Shown here: positions 45,198 to 56,793 of the stretch, one piece after another
Layout: each line of letters begins with the position of its first letter
How positions within the stretch are numbered: the stretch's first letter is position 1
DNA from: Pyrenochaeta sp. MPI-SDFR-AT-0127
Lineage: Eukaryota > Ascomycota > Dothideomycetes > Pleosporales > Cucurbitariaceae
Reading direction: 5' to 3'
Assembly (NCBI GenBank): GCA_020747015.1
Contig: JAGTJM010000025.1
Span: forward strand, 434,001-498,000
Length of the DNA stretch: 64,000 bases
Made by a program: the position numbers and the translations under genes
The notes under the pieces: model-generated
The model's database searches: none
Told to the model about the DNA's origin: nothing
The model's input: the letters and a program-made list of their open reading frames with translations, nothing else

Positions 45198-46551
45198 CTA
45201 CGTTGCGCCACCAATGACCCAAATCTCGTTTGTGCTGTCACTAGCCATGAACAACCTGCCCTTTGCATCCCACGCCAACCCCACAGGTCTGAAGCAGCCA
45301 TTGGGGCAATTGGCATTGTTGGCGTTGTACATGATGTTCTGTGCAGCCGTGGTGCTGGTTACGGGTTCCACGGGTTGTCCAGTGGCGGGGTTGAAAGCGA
45401 CGCGAGAGACGCGGTATCCGTCTGGGGGGCTCCTGTTCCAGCTGCCGTGGAAGGAAATGTATGCTGCTGAGCCGGCGGCGTTGAATTTAATGTCCAGGGG
45501 TGCGGTGTGGCTAGGGAAGCACAGCTTCGGAGGCTGTCGGTTTGCGCAGATGCTGTTTGATGCTGTGCCGTGAGCGATGACGGAGCCGACTTTCATTTGC
45601 GTGTTCAGCGGCGCTGGGAGGACGGAGGGATCCCAGACAGCGTGGCACTCTGGGTATCCGTGGTTGGTATCTGAGCTGGGGCGCACTGAGGTGAAGCTAG
45701 CATTGACAATGCCATGGAAGTTGAGTTCCTCGCAGGGGTTTGTGTTGTGGATGTCTTTTCCATCGCGGGCCATGTCATCCATGCCATTGTCTACCGACCA
45801 CTGACGCAATCCATTAGCATGCGGTTTCCTGATTTGCAAGCGTCCAACAAAGTTAGCAAGCAATGAGGAGACTTACGATGCCACCCTTTGGATCCTCTCC
45901 AAAAGCTACCGTGTTTCTGATGCCCCATGCCAGAACCTCGCCAGAGCTATACTCTGCCGTGGCTCTCTCCACATCTGCAATCTTAAAGACACGGATCTGA
46001 CTTCTCGCCGTCGCGAGCTGAGCAGCCGCTGTGTCGCTGTTGTCTTGGCTTCCTCTCTGCACCAATAACAAATCTGGCCTTCCTTTGGGAATTACAAGCG
46101 TCCTGGTGAGATGATACCCACTCTGCCTCATACCTTGCACCAGCGTCTTCTTGTTACTCACTGTCCCTGTCGTGCCATCATAGTCCCAGCTCCACACGTA
46201 CAACTGACTACTTACATACAACTTCTTGCCATCGGGAGAGAGCGCAATACCGTGATTGATGGTGCTATCGGCGATGAGTTGTTTGGAACTTTTGACGCAG
46301 ACATTGGTGCCTCCATTGTCCGTGAGTTGAACGTAGCGCACACCGTATCCGCCTTGCTCGGTTGTGAGCAGGTTGCCTTGGTTGTCAAAGATGATGCCTC
46401 GTGGTGTCCGCAAGCCGTTAATCACGACGCGGCCAGAGTATCCAGAGGCAAAGGTCGGTGCTTGCGCAGGATTGATGGTTGCGCATGTTTGGGCGAGGGC
46501 AATGGGTGCCAGGGCCGTAAGGGCAACGACAATGATGTTGAAGTGGACCAT
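45198..46551 (-). CDS. Secreted PQQ-type sugar dehydrogenase (AA12/sorbosone dehydrogenase-like)
   Basis: Exons 45877..46551 and 45198..45800, intron 76 bp, 425 residues. Signal peptide MVHFNIIVVALTALAPIALA then QTCATIN. The beta-propeller sequence has SGRVVINGLRTPRGIIFDNQ, LLTTEQGGYGVRYVQL, INHGIALSPDGKKLYVSS, GWHL-like SGYHLTRTLVIP, GIRNTVAFGEDPKGGI, WSVDNGMDDM, NPCEELNFHG and FHGSWNRSPPDGYRVSRVAF. This order matches fungal AA12 quinoproteins (pyranose/fucose dehydrogenase domain) and bacterial sorbosone dehydrogenases. These oxidise sugars and can supply electrons to LPMOs. The acceptor at CGTCAG was chosen because the earlier AATCAG leads straight to a stop. There is no haem or CBM domain, so this is the single-domain form. 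Confidence 0.85.
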
Positions 46552-47726
46552 GACAGGTGATTGTGAGCGTATCGTGCTCGTTCGATTGATTCCCGGAAAG
46601 CTGGATGTGTAAATGGCAGATCAGGGTGTTTAAGTAGAGCGAGATGGCAAGGTATGTGTCACGCAAGGACGCCCCAGAACCTTGCAGTCGTAAGAATGGT
46701 TCTGTAAGTCGCACATTGCATCATAGGGCGATTTTCTCAAGCACATTTGCTTTCTTCATATGAAGGAGATCTTGGGTCACTCTCCACCAATGCTGTACCC
46801 AGCTCGTTCTATCAGTTAGGACCTTGGCTCTTTATCACCTACTGTAAGACGGCTTGACAGTCCAATGGACACGCGAGGAGGTCGGAAGGCTTTCGTCACT
46901 GGCAGATACAATTGCCGGCCGCTTGAGCCTCTATAGGGAGGACCTTGCGGGAACGTGGAAATGATATGTGTAAGCGAGGCTCGATACAGTAAGCCAAGGC
47001 CGCAAATAAGCATTCCTAAGGATTGAAAAGGTAGGTCAAGGAAATACTCCGATGCTAACGAACCAGAGCTAGGTGGTCGTCTATTCGGTTGATCGGCGGT
47101 GTTTCTAGTTAATATGCTGAGCCGGGAGTTGTGGCGGGGCCGCAAGGGTTCAAAGTGCCCAGGAAACTGGGATAGAGTGAGTTTGTGCATGGGGTTGAAA
47201 TATGCAATCATGCAAAAAGGTTCGACCATCGAAAGGGCCATGGCTTACCAGCGTCCTTGTTACGGAAATGACCGAGGTATGTTGTGCAACAGGAGAGTCT
47301 TGTACTTTTTGTTGTTTTAGGATGCCTACAGGGGGCGGACCTTTGTGCACGCTCAAAGGTCATGACGCCAAGGGAATACAAGTTTGAAGGGTTCAATTTG
47401 AAGGGTTAGAAGAATGAGTAGGACTGTAGAAAGATCTCGATTCGAGTGTTATTGGTGTCTATATAGGCCTTGGAGAACATTGGGAAGTCGTATACTTCCA
47501 CATTGGTTTTGGAAGGCGCCTGCTCACGGTCATCGCGGCGTACTCTCGGGGTATATAGAGAGCCATCAGGGCTCATCTTGCATTGCTGATGAGAACGGAT
47601 TGCGAAACTCCACTGCATGCTAAGTTTTAATTGCACTTCGCTTCTCAAACGCCGCCCGCCACCTCCATGGTCCCTCAAGACCACGCGTGCCGTCGTCTCG
47701 TGTCATTATTTCTTGAATCATATCGC
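46552..47726. other. Intergenic, no gene seen
   Basis: 5' flank of the AA12-type gene and 3' flank of the eIF3k gene. Contains a short direct repeat of TTTGAAGGGTT near 47383-47408. No supported coding frame. Confidence 0.45.
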
Positions 47727-48736
47727 TCATGCAGGTTGTTCGTAGGCCCTCTTGATCACCCTGGCAAATTCTGTGGCAGAGGTTAGTTCAGCTAGAAAGA
47801 GAAATTCTCAGACACAGTGGACTTACGGTCGAACTTGACATTCTCCCTGACAACGGTGCCCTTAGCCTCGTTGTCTTTGTTGATGGGCACCTTAATCTTG
47901 GCTCCATCGACGTTCCAGCCGCAGACACTGCCAACAAAGTGCTCAAATTCACTTCCTTGGAGATTCAACCAGGACTCTAAGATGGTTCGGTCGACCTCGC
48001 GAACAGCTTGGCTAACGGTGGCGGCAATACGGACACGCATCAGCTCCTCGAAACCAGAGACATCTGCGATCAAGTCGGCGTACAAATCGTCTGAATCCAA
48101 CGTAGACCAGAAGGTAGCGTAGTCGGCGCCTTCAAGCAAATTCCGCAGTTCATTCAGCTTCTGGACAGCTTCTGACAGCGGGGCATCTCCGGCTGCTGGG
48201 TTGTGAGATGAAGATGACAATGGTGCCAAGACGTGGGGCGGGAGGAGGGACAGGCCGAGGGAGAAGTCAGCGCTGGGAAAGACAGTGAGAGCCTTGACGA
48301 GGATGTTGGTGATGGTCTCGTCGCGTGCGAGGTGGGGGTTGAATTGGTAGCTGCAGCACAGAGGTCAGTCCTGTATTGGGAGCCATGGCAGCAGCGGAAA
48401 CGTGGACTTGAGAAGGCTTTCAGATAGAGCTAATAATTCAACTTCAGCGGGCGAGGGATTCATTCTCGGCCCCTCGGGTAATAGGAAACGTTGTGGTTGT
48501 TTGTTCATCTTGCAACTTGAGAGTAGAGCAGAGTAGAGCAGAATAGAGCTTGCGGGAAGGACGTACAGCTTCAGCAGGGCAAGGTTGGAGTAGCAGTCGT
48601 ACGTCTGGCTCTCGCATTGCTGCATGACATAGTCCTGGAAGACGCCCGTGGTTTCGGGGTTGTATCGATCAAGGCCATCGAGGATCTGCTGGATCGAGTC
48701 CGGCCGCTCTGGCGCGAAGTCAAAGGGGGCGCCCAT
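47727..48736 (-). CDS. Translation initiation factor eIF3 subunit K
   Basis: Exons 48567..48736, 47827..48350 and 47727..47770, introns 216 and 56 bp, 245 residues, normal for the family. Key parts: IQQILDGLDRYNPETTGVFQ and YVMQQCESQTYDCYSNLALL; then across the splice KLYQFNPHLARDETITNILV and KALTVFPSADFSLGLSLLPP; and in the winged-helix part GFEELMRVRIAATVSQAVRE, VDRTILESWLNLQGSEFEHF and GWNVDGAKIKVPINKDNEAK. The end reads FDQFARVIKRAYEQPA. eIF3k pairs with eIF3l in the eIF3 octamer on the 40S subunit and is dispensable in some fungi. The first intron, at 216 bp, is long for this window. It shares a short divergent promoter with TSR4. Confidence 0.93.
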
Positions 48737-48982
48737 GGTTGGATTGTGTGGATGTGCGACGCTTTCGTTCGGTGTTGAAGGGCGATTGTCAATTTCGCAC
48801 AGTGCGAGCGGCCTGCGCACGAGCCATGCTGAGAGGGACTGAGACAGCCGCCCCGCGTCACCCCTCCAAAAAAAATTATTACAGAGCCTCGCGAACTAGA
48901 CCGTGTGCATGAACATACACACGTCTGATCTCTTATAGTCTATATTCTGTATTCTGGATACATAACGAGACACACATGAGGA
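48737..48982. promoter_or_regulatory. Divergent promoter between eIF3k and TSR4/PDCD2-like genes
   Basis: 246 bp between start codons of two translation-related genes read in opposite directions. No clear TATA box; an A tract (AAAAAAAATTATT near 48868-48880) lies about mid-way. Confidence 0.6.
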
Positions 48983-50338
48983 ATGCCACCATACGACAGC
49001 GAGTCGTCTGACGAGGGCGAAGACTACACCGAGACAAACGTGCTGCTGGGCTATGCGACCGACCAAGTCACGGGAGACGCCGTGTCCCATCTTGGAGGCA
49101 CTCCTGTATGCACCGACACTCACGTACCCAGAACGAGCTCCAGCTGACTTTTGACGCCCTAGAGCTGGATCGACGACAAGACTGCCCCCTCGGGTGCTCT
49201 AGCCAAGTGCAAGGTCTGCAGTGGCCTCCTCAGTCTCCTGCTCGAGCTCAATGGCGACCTGCCTGAACACTTTGCTGGCCATGAACGGCGACTGTACATC
49301 TGGAGCTGCCGGCGCAAGGCGTGCAGAAGGAAACAAGGCAGCCTGAGGGGCATTCGAGGTGTGCGAGTCGCCAAGGGCGCAAGCAGCAGACCAAGCGCAA
49401 AAGTCGACAAGAAAGAAGCCAGGCATGAGGAGACGCCGCAACCCAAGATAGGGGAATCGCTGTTTGGCGTGAAGCCTGGAGGAAGCACAGCAGCGCCTGC
49501 CAATCCCTTCGCGAATCCCTTCTCGTCCAAATCCAGTGGCCAGACCCCCGCGAACCCCTTCTCCTCCCGACCAGCCAGCACAAACCCATTTGGCGCCTCG
49601 ACACCGGCGGTGCAAGTCACATCCGAAGAGAAACCAAACGAGCCATCTACAACCTTATCCGACTCGTTTGCGTCCAAAGTTCGTCTCTCATCGCCACCTC
49701 CCTCCGAACAACCCGCACGCCCGCATGAGCCATGGCCATCAGAATCATTGTTTCCTCCGTCGTACCCGCACTACCATCTGGACGCCGAGTACGAGACCCT
49801 CGACAAACCATCAGCGCCACAGATACCAGAAAACACACGCATGGACATAGACAGCGAAGGCAGTGGGAGTGGTGGTGCGAAAGAAGACAAGGATGTGTAT
49901 GAGAGTTCCCTCGATAAGACATTCCAGAAGTTTGCAGACCGAGTCGGCGAAAATGCCGAGCAGGTGTTGCGCTACGAGTTCAAGGGCAAGCCATTGCTAT
50001 ACAGCGACAACGATGGCATTGGCAAGCTCCTGACGCATTACTCGGAGAACGGTGGGTCGTCGAGTGCAAAGGTAACGACCATAGGCTCTAAAGGAGGAGC
50101 AGGCATGCCTGCGTGTCAAAACTGCGGCGCGGATAGAGTGTTTGAGGTTCAGCTTACGCCTCATGCCATTACTGAGCTGGAGGTTGATGAGGTGAGCATT
50201 GACGGTATGGAATGGGGTACCATTATCATGGCAGTGTGCAGCAAAGATTGCAAACCCAGCGACGTATCGGAAGGCGAGGTGGGATATGTCGAGGAGTGGC
50301 TTGGGGTGCAGTGGGAGGAGGTAGCTTCGAAGAAGTAG
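48983..50338 (+). CDS. TSR4/PDCD2-like 20S rRNA accumulation and 40S biogenesis protein
   Basis: Exons 48983..49105 and 49163..50338, intron 57 bp, 432 residues. The N-terminal half has TNVLLGYATDQVTGDAVSHL, LAKCKVCSGLLSLLLELNGD, LPEHFAGHERRLYIWSCRRK and ACRRKQGSLRGIRGVRVAKG, which is the zinc-binding PDCD2 N-domain. A Ser/Pro/Asn-rich linker with NPF repeats (about 105-165) follows. The PDCD2_C domain begins about DKTFQKFADRVGENAEQVLR, with CQNCGADRVFEVQLTPHAI and GTIIMAVCSKDC as its Cys pairs. Tsr4/PDCD2 is a dedicated chaperone for nascent uS5 (Rps2), needed for its assembly into pre-40S particles. Splicing restores LGGTP-SWIDD, as expected for the family. Confidence 0.92.
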
Positions 50339-51471
50339 CAACGTCGATAGCCCGTGCTTATTGGTCTCTTGTGACAGTCCACGATACCCAGTTATTAATT
50401 CAATCTCGTGCATTTGTTCGCTCCTCCTTTCTTCTCGAATTTGCCTCCTTTCGAGCTTCATTCGCCGTTAGCATCCAGTGTCGTCAAGCCCACGCCAGGA
50501 AGTCTTCCCATTGGACTGAAGAGGCCCTCAACAAACCTCACACCGTGCCAATTATCCGTATCCAATACCTCTTCACTCTCCCCAAAATCTCCGGCGTCTC
50601 CATGCCTTCATTCGCGGGCGTCTTAGCAGCTAGTTCAGCTTCACCCATCCTTCTGCATCGAGTGGTGCCCAGGCCGATCAGCAACGGCCCCGCGAATTTC
50701 GCTTACCCTCACCCCTGACCCTGGCCTTCCAACCTCCTCGCCGCCATCGACGTTTTGAGGCGCAACAAACATCCAACGTAACCATGCGTCGCTGCAGCGA
50801 TACACTTGTGTGGCGTTGCTCCATCGGCTGGGACTCAGGGTCGTGTCTCGGTCATCTAACTACTTTGGAATTGGCGTTCGCTGGCCAAGTTACGCCTAGT
50901 TCTATGACATGGGCGCACGATGGATTGTGCTTGTGTTGCTCTGCGGCGGTTGGTGATCTGAGAGGGAATATATGTCAAAGGTAGATCACCCTCATTCGAG
51001 ACGTTCTCGACGCTTCACTCTCATATAGCCTTTGTCCGGCCTTGAGGTAAGCCTGGTGTTGCATTGTGGACTTCATCATTCCATCAACACCTCACTTTAC
51101 AAGCGTTTACAAGACGAGTGTACCGATTTCTGGGCTTCTTAATTTTAGTCCACTGTTCTTACTCCCCGCTTCTTTCTTGTCGATTTTCCTTGTGCTCAGA
51201 GTTCCAATACTGCAAGATAGACATAGAAGAGATTGGAATTACATCACGCTATCAACGATATTCGACCGGTTCAACGTCACACTCCGTATACCATATTTTG
51301 TACCTGTCACGTACCGCCGCTTGGGTACATCGACTTTCCCTCAACCATCGAGTCAGGGAGACTCCCAGTTTACCAGCACTATCGCCACACTGCGTACTGG
51401 CTAGGTCACGGTTTCGATCAGCTCTCTGTTTCTTTCATTAGAAGAGAGCAGCACGAAACGCATACACCATA
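50339..51471. other. Intergenic, secreted-protein gene upstream region
   Basis: 3' flank of TSR4 and promoter/leader of the gene at 51472. Pyrimidine-rich. Open frames at 51064-51441 start without ATG or overlap the likely leader and carry no motif. Confidence 0.45.
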
Positions 51472-52092
51472 ATGTTGCTCAAAATGTTGCCATCCATTTT
51501 GCTCTGGGTACTATTCTCCTTCGTGCCATCTTTCAGCGCCATGGCTCTCCCTTCCTCATCCTTGGGCTTCGTTGACACACCACCACCACCACCACCCCCT
51601 CTCACTCTCGCATCCCTTGCAAGGAGATGCGAAAACAAAATCCAAAACCCCTCCTTCGAATATGGCGTCGACCCTTGGCTCGCAATGGTTAGTGGCTCCT
51701 GGGCCACACGAGGGGTCTACACCTCCGGCGGCGGAGGCCACCAAGGCTCAAATTTCTATTACGGGCATAGCAACAGCACCGTCGATTCTACTTTAACGAT
51801 CTCTCAATCCTCCATCAGTATTCCTAATGGAGGGCAAGTTGAGTGTGCCGCATGGGTTGCATCAAGAAGGCCGGGAAATATTGGGAGTACACGCGTTGAA
51901 ATCTTCTTAGACGGACAGACCTGTGGAATTGGTTATCTGGGGACAACGGGATGGACTAGGATTGCAGGGAAAGTGAGTGTCAGTGGAGATGGAGCAGTTC
52001 ATACGCTTGCAGTTGTTGCGATCAGCGATGAAGCGAGCGAGGAGGGTTGGCAATTCTGGTTAGATGATCTGTCGGTGGGTGTTGGGTGCTGA
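51472..52092 (+). CDS. Secreted protein with CenC/CBM4_9-like beta-sandwich domain (206 aa)
   Basis: Intronless, ATG at 51472 (a second in-frame ATG four codons later is equally possible). Signal peptide MLLKMLPSILLWVLFSFVPS with cleavage probably near SFSAMA. A short spacer with seven prolines, encoded by a CAC/ACC repeat, follows. Then one domain of about 150 residues: CENKIQNPSFEYGVDPWLAM, GHQGSNFYYGHSNSTV, GGQVECAAWVASRRPG, RVEIFLDGQTCGIGYLGTTG and GWQFWLDDLSVGVGC. The N-P-S-F-E...W opening and DLSV-type end are typical of jelly-roll carbohydrate-binding-like domains. Four Cys could form two disulphides. Likely an apoplastic or wall-associated protein; ligand unknown. Confidence 0.75.
   Translation: MLLKMLPSILLWVLFSFVPSFSAMALPSSSLGFVDTPPPPPPPLTLASLARRCENKIQNPSFEYGVDPWLAMVSGSWATRGVYTSGGGGHQGSNFYYGHSNSTVDSTLTISQSSISIPNGGQVECAAWVASRRPGNIGSTRVEIFLDGQTCGIGYLGTTGWTRIAGKVSVSGDGAVHTLAVVAISDEASEEGWQFWLDDLSVGVGC
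51577..51597. repeat. In-frame CAC/ACC microsatellite encoding poly-Pro
   Basis: About 21 bases of ACC repeat inside the secreted protein gene at 51472, encoding the proline run after the signal peptide. Confidence 0.75.
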
Positions 52093-52339
52093 ACCGTCCT
52101 AGCTGAGAGAGATTTTCAGCCGTCCACGAAGATGGTTGAACTACAATCAAACCTGTTTTTAGATGTACCAATCTTTACTGTATCATGTTCTCGATTTAAG
52201 AGGTCTTTCTTTGAAGACTCTACCAAACTGTGCAATTAGGAAATGCTCAGTGGTTGAGGCCCACGAACGAGTCAGTAACCGCAACATCTGCCCTGCCTTC
52301 ATCGACGCTTCCTGCATTCCTCAAATATTGTCTCCCCCT

Positions 52340-53279
52340 CTACAACGTGGCAAGCCCGCGTATTGCATCAAGTCCCGCATCTCTGCCGTTGCTCTTCAGC
52401 CCCATCACTTTCTGGCGCGCAGCTGCCGCAAGAGCCTTCTCTTCCCTCTCCAGCTCTCGATATCTCCACCACCCCGCAATCGCCGCATTCTTCGTCGACG
52501 GCTTTTCTTGACCTCGTAGCTGCGACTCAGCTGTCTTTTTGAAGTACATGCAGAGTAGGACGATAATGTAGATGATCACTGCGATAAGTATGCTCCAGAA
52601 GAGTGCAAGCTCTCTCCAATCGTTGATGGGAAGTTTAGGTCCTGGCTGTGCAGCTGCTGTTGCAAAGATTTGTTGGCCCACAGTGCCTTTTTGACACAGT
52701 TTGTCAACGTCGCACCTGTCGATTATGGGAAGGCTTGACGTTGTATTGGCGCTCTTGGTGAGGTAGGTGGCGGCGAGGAGATTTGCAAGCGTGCCTTCAG
52801 GTCCAACGAGTGAGTATGTAAAGTTTGTGTTGCCAACACGTAGAACTGGCGGGAGAGTGAGGATGTCCCCCGTTGCGAAATCAACGGTCTTGATGTGAAT
52901 TGTGGGCGTCACGAGCTTCTCGAGACGCGCATTGAGGGCGCCATTTTCTGCTCGTAGCTTCTTGTTGTCGACACCGAGTTTGCTTATCTGGTCGGAGAGG
53001 GAGCTAATGTCGTTACGTAGAACGTTGACTGCGGTGATGGGCTTGAGAGACTCTAGCTCTTGACGTAGAACGGAGAGAATATCATCGGAGAGTTTGCTAA
53101 GGACTTTGTCAATTGGGTACACGAGATGTAGCTTGCGAATGATGTGAGAGATTAGAAATTGTGGTCAGAAAAGCCTACGTGACGTTGACACCAAAACTCT
53201 CACCAAAGGTACTCTGAGCTACGCTTAGTGTAGCAAGAAAGAACGCAACAACCAGAGAGAGGACAAGGTTGACGATCAT
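52340..53279 (-). CDS. Type I membrane protein with lumenal coiled coil, unknown function (285 aa)
   Basis: Exons 53179..53279 and 52340..53096, intron 82 bp. Signal peptide MIVNLVLSLVVAFFLATLSV then AQSTFGESFGVNVT. Next is a helical segment predicted as coiled coil (about 43-97: LSVLRQELESLKP, LRNDISSLSDQISKLGVDNK and LRAENGALNARLEKL), then a small domain with VLRVGNTNFTYSLVGPEGTL and a Cys pair (IDRCDVDKLCQ). One membrane helix (about 198-219, LFWSILIAVIIYIIVLLCMY) and a basic cytosolic tail of about 65 residues follow. The acceptor CTTAG was used because the nearer CAAG breaks frame. The layout suggests a secretory-pathway or vacuolar membrane protein. I do not recognise the family. Confidence 0.65.
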
Positions 53280-56200
53280 ATTGGTAGTGTTTGAACTTCG
53301 GTCTGAGAGTTTGGGAACAAGTGATCTGGCTTGGAAAGAAGAACATGAATGGTCAACTTGTTGTCTTGTTTCAATGACTGGGGAAAGTACGATTGGAAAC
53401 ATAGCTGCAAGAGGTGATGGGCCCATCCTGCCTCAACGCACATCGCCACAACCAGAAGCCCTTTGGTGCTTTCCATACCCTGGATCGCCCTCTATAGCCC
53501 TAAGCTTTTCACCCGCGTTATCATAATCATGGGATTCCAACATATCAGCCTATCCTAGCATAGAACAACTTTGAAATGCAAACACCGTTATGTTGCATGA
53601 TAACCAGTTGTCTAACCTATCGCCCTGGGGTTCTGGTGGGACAATGACCCTGCTTATGAAATCATTCTGGTAGAAAAAGAACATTCATTGGCGAAGAAGA
53701 GCATGTCAACTGAAAATAATGCATCGATCTTTCACCTTCTTGGCAGGTCACGTCAGAGGATAGCGTGACCGCACCTGGATTCGTGACTGGTCTACCGGAA
53801 TACTCCAAAGTACGACCGAAATGGCAACGCAAATGAATGCTATGGTCAAGAACAGTGACGCTACATCGGGTGAGACATACCGGTATGCAAGTCGCCTGAC
53901 ATAGACAACTTGACTAGATCGAGAACAACATCGTTGTGATGCACTTCCGTGATTCAAAAGCCTGAACCCGAGTGGCCAAGCCAGCGAACTCCGCTATCAG
54001 CCACATGGTGGCAAAGAGTTCTGCATCGGCTGTTCCCCACTATTTCATCGAATGCATCGTCGATCTAAAGTATTTGATTAGTCTGGCGCTCCATTCGTGC
54101 CCAGATCTGACGCTCGAGCTTGTGAAATATTGTGTTGCACGGCTGCATTGATCCTCTTATTGGAGAGAGAATACCGAGAGTTCCGCTGTCATGTTTCCAG
54201 CGCTGAAAACTCACTAGGATGCATATAGCCCCCAATGACACGGTGAGAGTGCGCCATTTAGTATACATGATAGACAGTTCGGCATTGTGCCACTTCTTTG
54301 GAGTGTGTTGACACGTTGCTCTCTTCGCCATATACCCTTACAATAGATCCACTGTATTATCTTTCTCCTTGCTGAAGCTTTAGAGCTTTTGAACCGTATG
54401 TGGGTTGCTGAGATAAAGAACAGGAAAATAGAGCAACGCTCTGCGATTGCAGCCCGCAACACAATCAATGATCCGCGAACAACTGCACAAGAGCAGCCAA
54501 AGGTTTGTTACGTAGGCGTTCGTATGAAATTATAGTGGCGATCTTTGTCCATGCGACTCAGTCTAGGCATTGCGTAGCGTTAGCAGAAGTTTTCCTTTTC
54601 ACTGCATCAACGATGGCTAATGCCGCAGCTCAGGAATTACTATATTCGACCATTCGCTACTCCTCAAGAAATTGCATTCCCAAGCATCCTATGCATAAGT
54701 GGACAAAGCGCGCGATCCTCCACATGTGCACCATCCAAATGGTTTGTCTTGCAGCGTCGCCTTTGTAGAATCGCCCATGAAATGTGACCTTTTGGCAATC
54801 AATTTGCTTATAGTGTGGTAGGAAGTAAACGAGTCTCGTATGATGTTGTTCGGGTGCGTGATGTGGGAGCTGGGCTTGCTAGCCTTTCCGGTCTCAGAGA
54901 GTATTGCTGTACTCGACTGTACTGTAAGAAGACTTAGCATCTCGACAAAGCTATCTTGTTTACAAGACTTCAGGATCACTTACCAGCTCCAAGTTTGCTG
55001 AGTGTACCCAAAGCATCAAACACAAGCTTCTATGGGTCTTTCTTCACATTTCTCTCAGTGTTTCTGGCCTGTAAGTCTGTGATGTCTGTCATCGAGATCG
55101 CATACACATTGTTGATACCGCGACCTCGTGCAACTTGTACTCAAATGGAACAGGTATCATGCAGCCAAGTATGAATCCGCCGTAAACTAGGACGGAAGTT
55201 TGGTGGCGCTCTAGATCGAGGCAGAAGAGTAGGTGATAGCGATAATTGGCCCTGCTTTGCCCTATGACGAAGTAAAAGCCGGTCTGTCCTGGAGCCTGCA
55301 GCGCTTTGGAGCCGTAAAGGATCCTACCTGAGGCCTACAAGCCTTGCCGTGTCGATTCGTGGTGACATGATCGAAGAGTTAAGGTCTAACTCGCTTCTGA
55401 TATGACTGCGCAGTAACATGTCCTTATTGATCGGTGGCACAGCGCGGTGCAGGTAGTGATGGTCGATCTTGACTTCGCGGCGTTGCTCAAGTCGAACGTG
55501 GTCTGAACTAGGTACAGATGCGGGCGAAGAGAAGAAGGATGCCACTGATGATTTCGCATGGGGATGACCTGTGTATGGAGGCGCTTTGAAAAGAGAATAA
55601 CTTCTCCTGACAACCCACCAATGGTGGTGGATCGTTGTTGGAATGAGAAGGTTTGAGATTTTTCATCGATTCGAAGATGGTGAACAATTTCGGCAGCCCC
55701 CTGACGATGGAGAGGGAGGAACAGAGTGATCTTCATCACGAATACGCGCGAGTCGTCGGATGCCAGGGCTTTCTACACAGAAACATGTCTTGAAACCTTG
55801 AGTAACTCCTAGTAATGTGAAGCATTACTCGGACTCAACGATTGAACGCTCTATAGATTTGCTGGTCTAAAGCTGGAATTCGATGCGAATTACTACACTG
55901 AGAGCCGCGGAGTGCCCACGGACAAGTCCCCGACACGCAGGACCCACGCCACCAGTCGAGACGAATAAGCATGGAGAGGACCTCTAGCCCGCGCTCTACG
56001 TGTGAACGTTCCTACTTTCGTAACGGCGATGCATCCTAAGATCACCTGGGGTAGTCTCATCTTGGTCTATTATGGAGCGATTTACAAAGCAGCTTCTGAG
56101 TGGACACGGGAAGCTTGTCCGGAGGATCTTTCAACCAACAGGAGACTTGCATCGAAGGGAAGAATTGCAGCATCGAAGATCAGCCGCGTCTGACAAGCGC

Positions 56201-56793
56201 TGTGTCGGAACATACCTGCGTACCTGTGGATCCAAGATTCTCGAATTTCACGATATCAATAGTGATTCATGATCGTTAGGGGTCTTGGCGGACAGTGAGA
56301 GGGTCTAACAAACGGCGGCGAGCCATCACAACGAACTGCACACCATCCATGACAGCACGAAATATGGCCATCACCTCGCCTCCATATGCAAATTGAGTGT
56401 TTCACATGACCTTTTAGCGACTGACTAAGGCTGCAAAGAACCGAACCAGGGTTTACCACTACTTCCCGAAAGTTGCATTGGCCGCGATTCTCATCAGCTA
56501 GACTCATCACATGTTGCAGACCCCTTTACTTGGCGATTACACACGTTGGAAGGATTCCCTGCGATTGCTGATCGTTGTAAAGTGCTGTTCATCGAAACGG
56601 GATGGCCACCAGGTAGCGGGTAACAGTGACGACACAGTGAATTACGTGGGGCTGTCCACATTCGAGAGTAGCTACGCTTTCATTCATAACAGAGGCTATT
56701 GCATGCATATCTCGGCTCGAACCGAACGACCAAGGCTGTATGCACTAGGAAACAGCAAGCCTCGATTCGAGAAACAGGCTGGACGGTTCACGT
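53280..56793. other. Gene-poor 3.5 kb interval
   Basis: No recognisable gene. Minus-strand splice-like signals occur (donor GTAAGT at about 54983-54978 with acceptor CTTACAG near 54924, and acceptor CTTACAG near 55068), but the joined frames contain stops. A 117-codon open frame at 55386-55739 (minus) shows no family. It could be a non-coding transcript, a decayed gene or chance. Confidence 0.4.
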
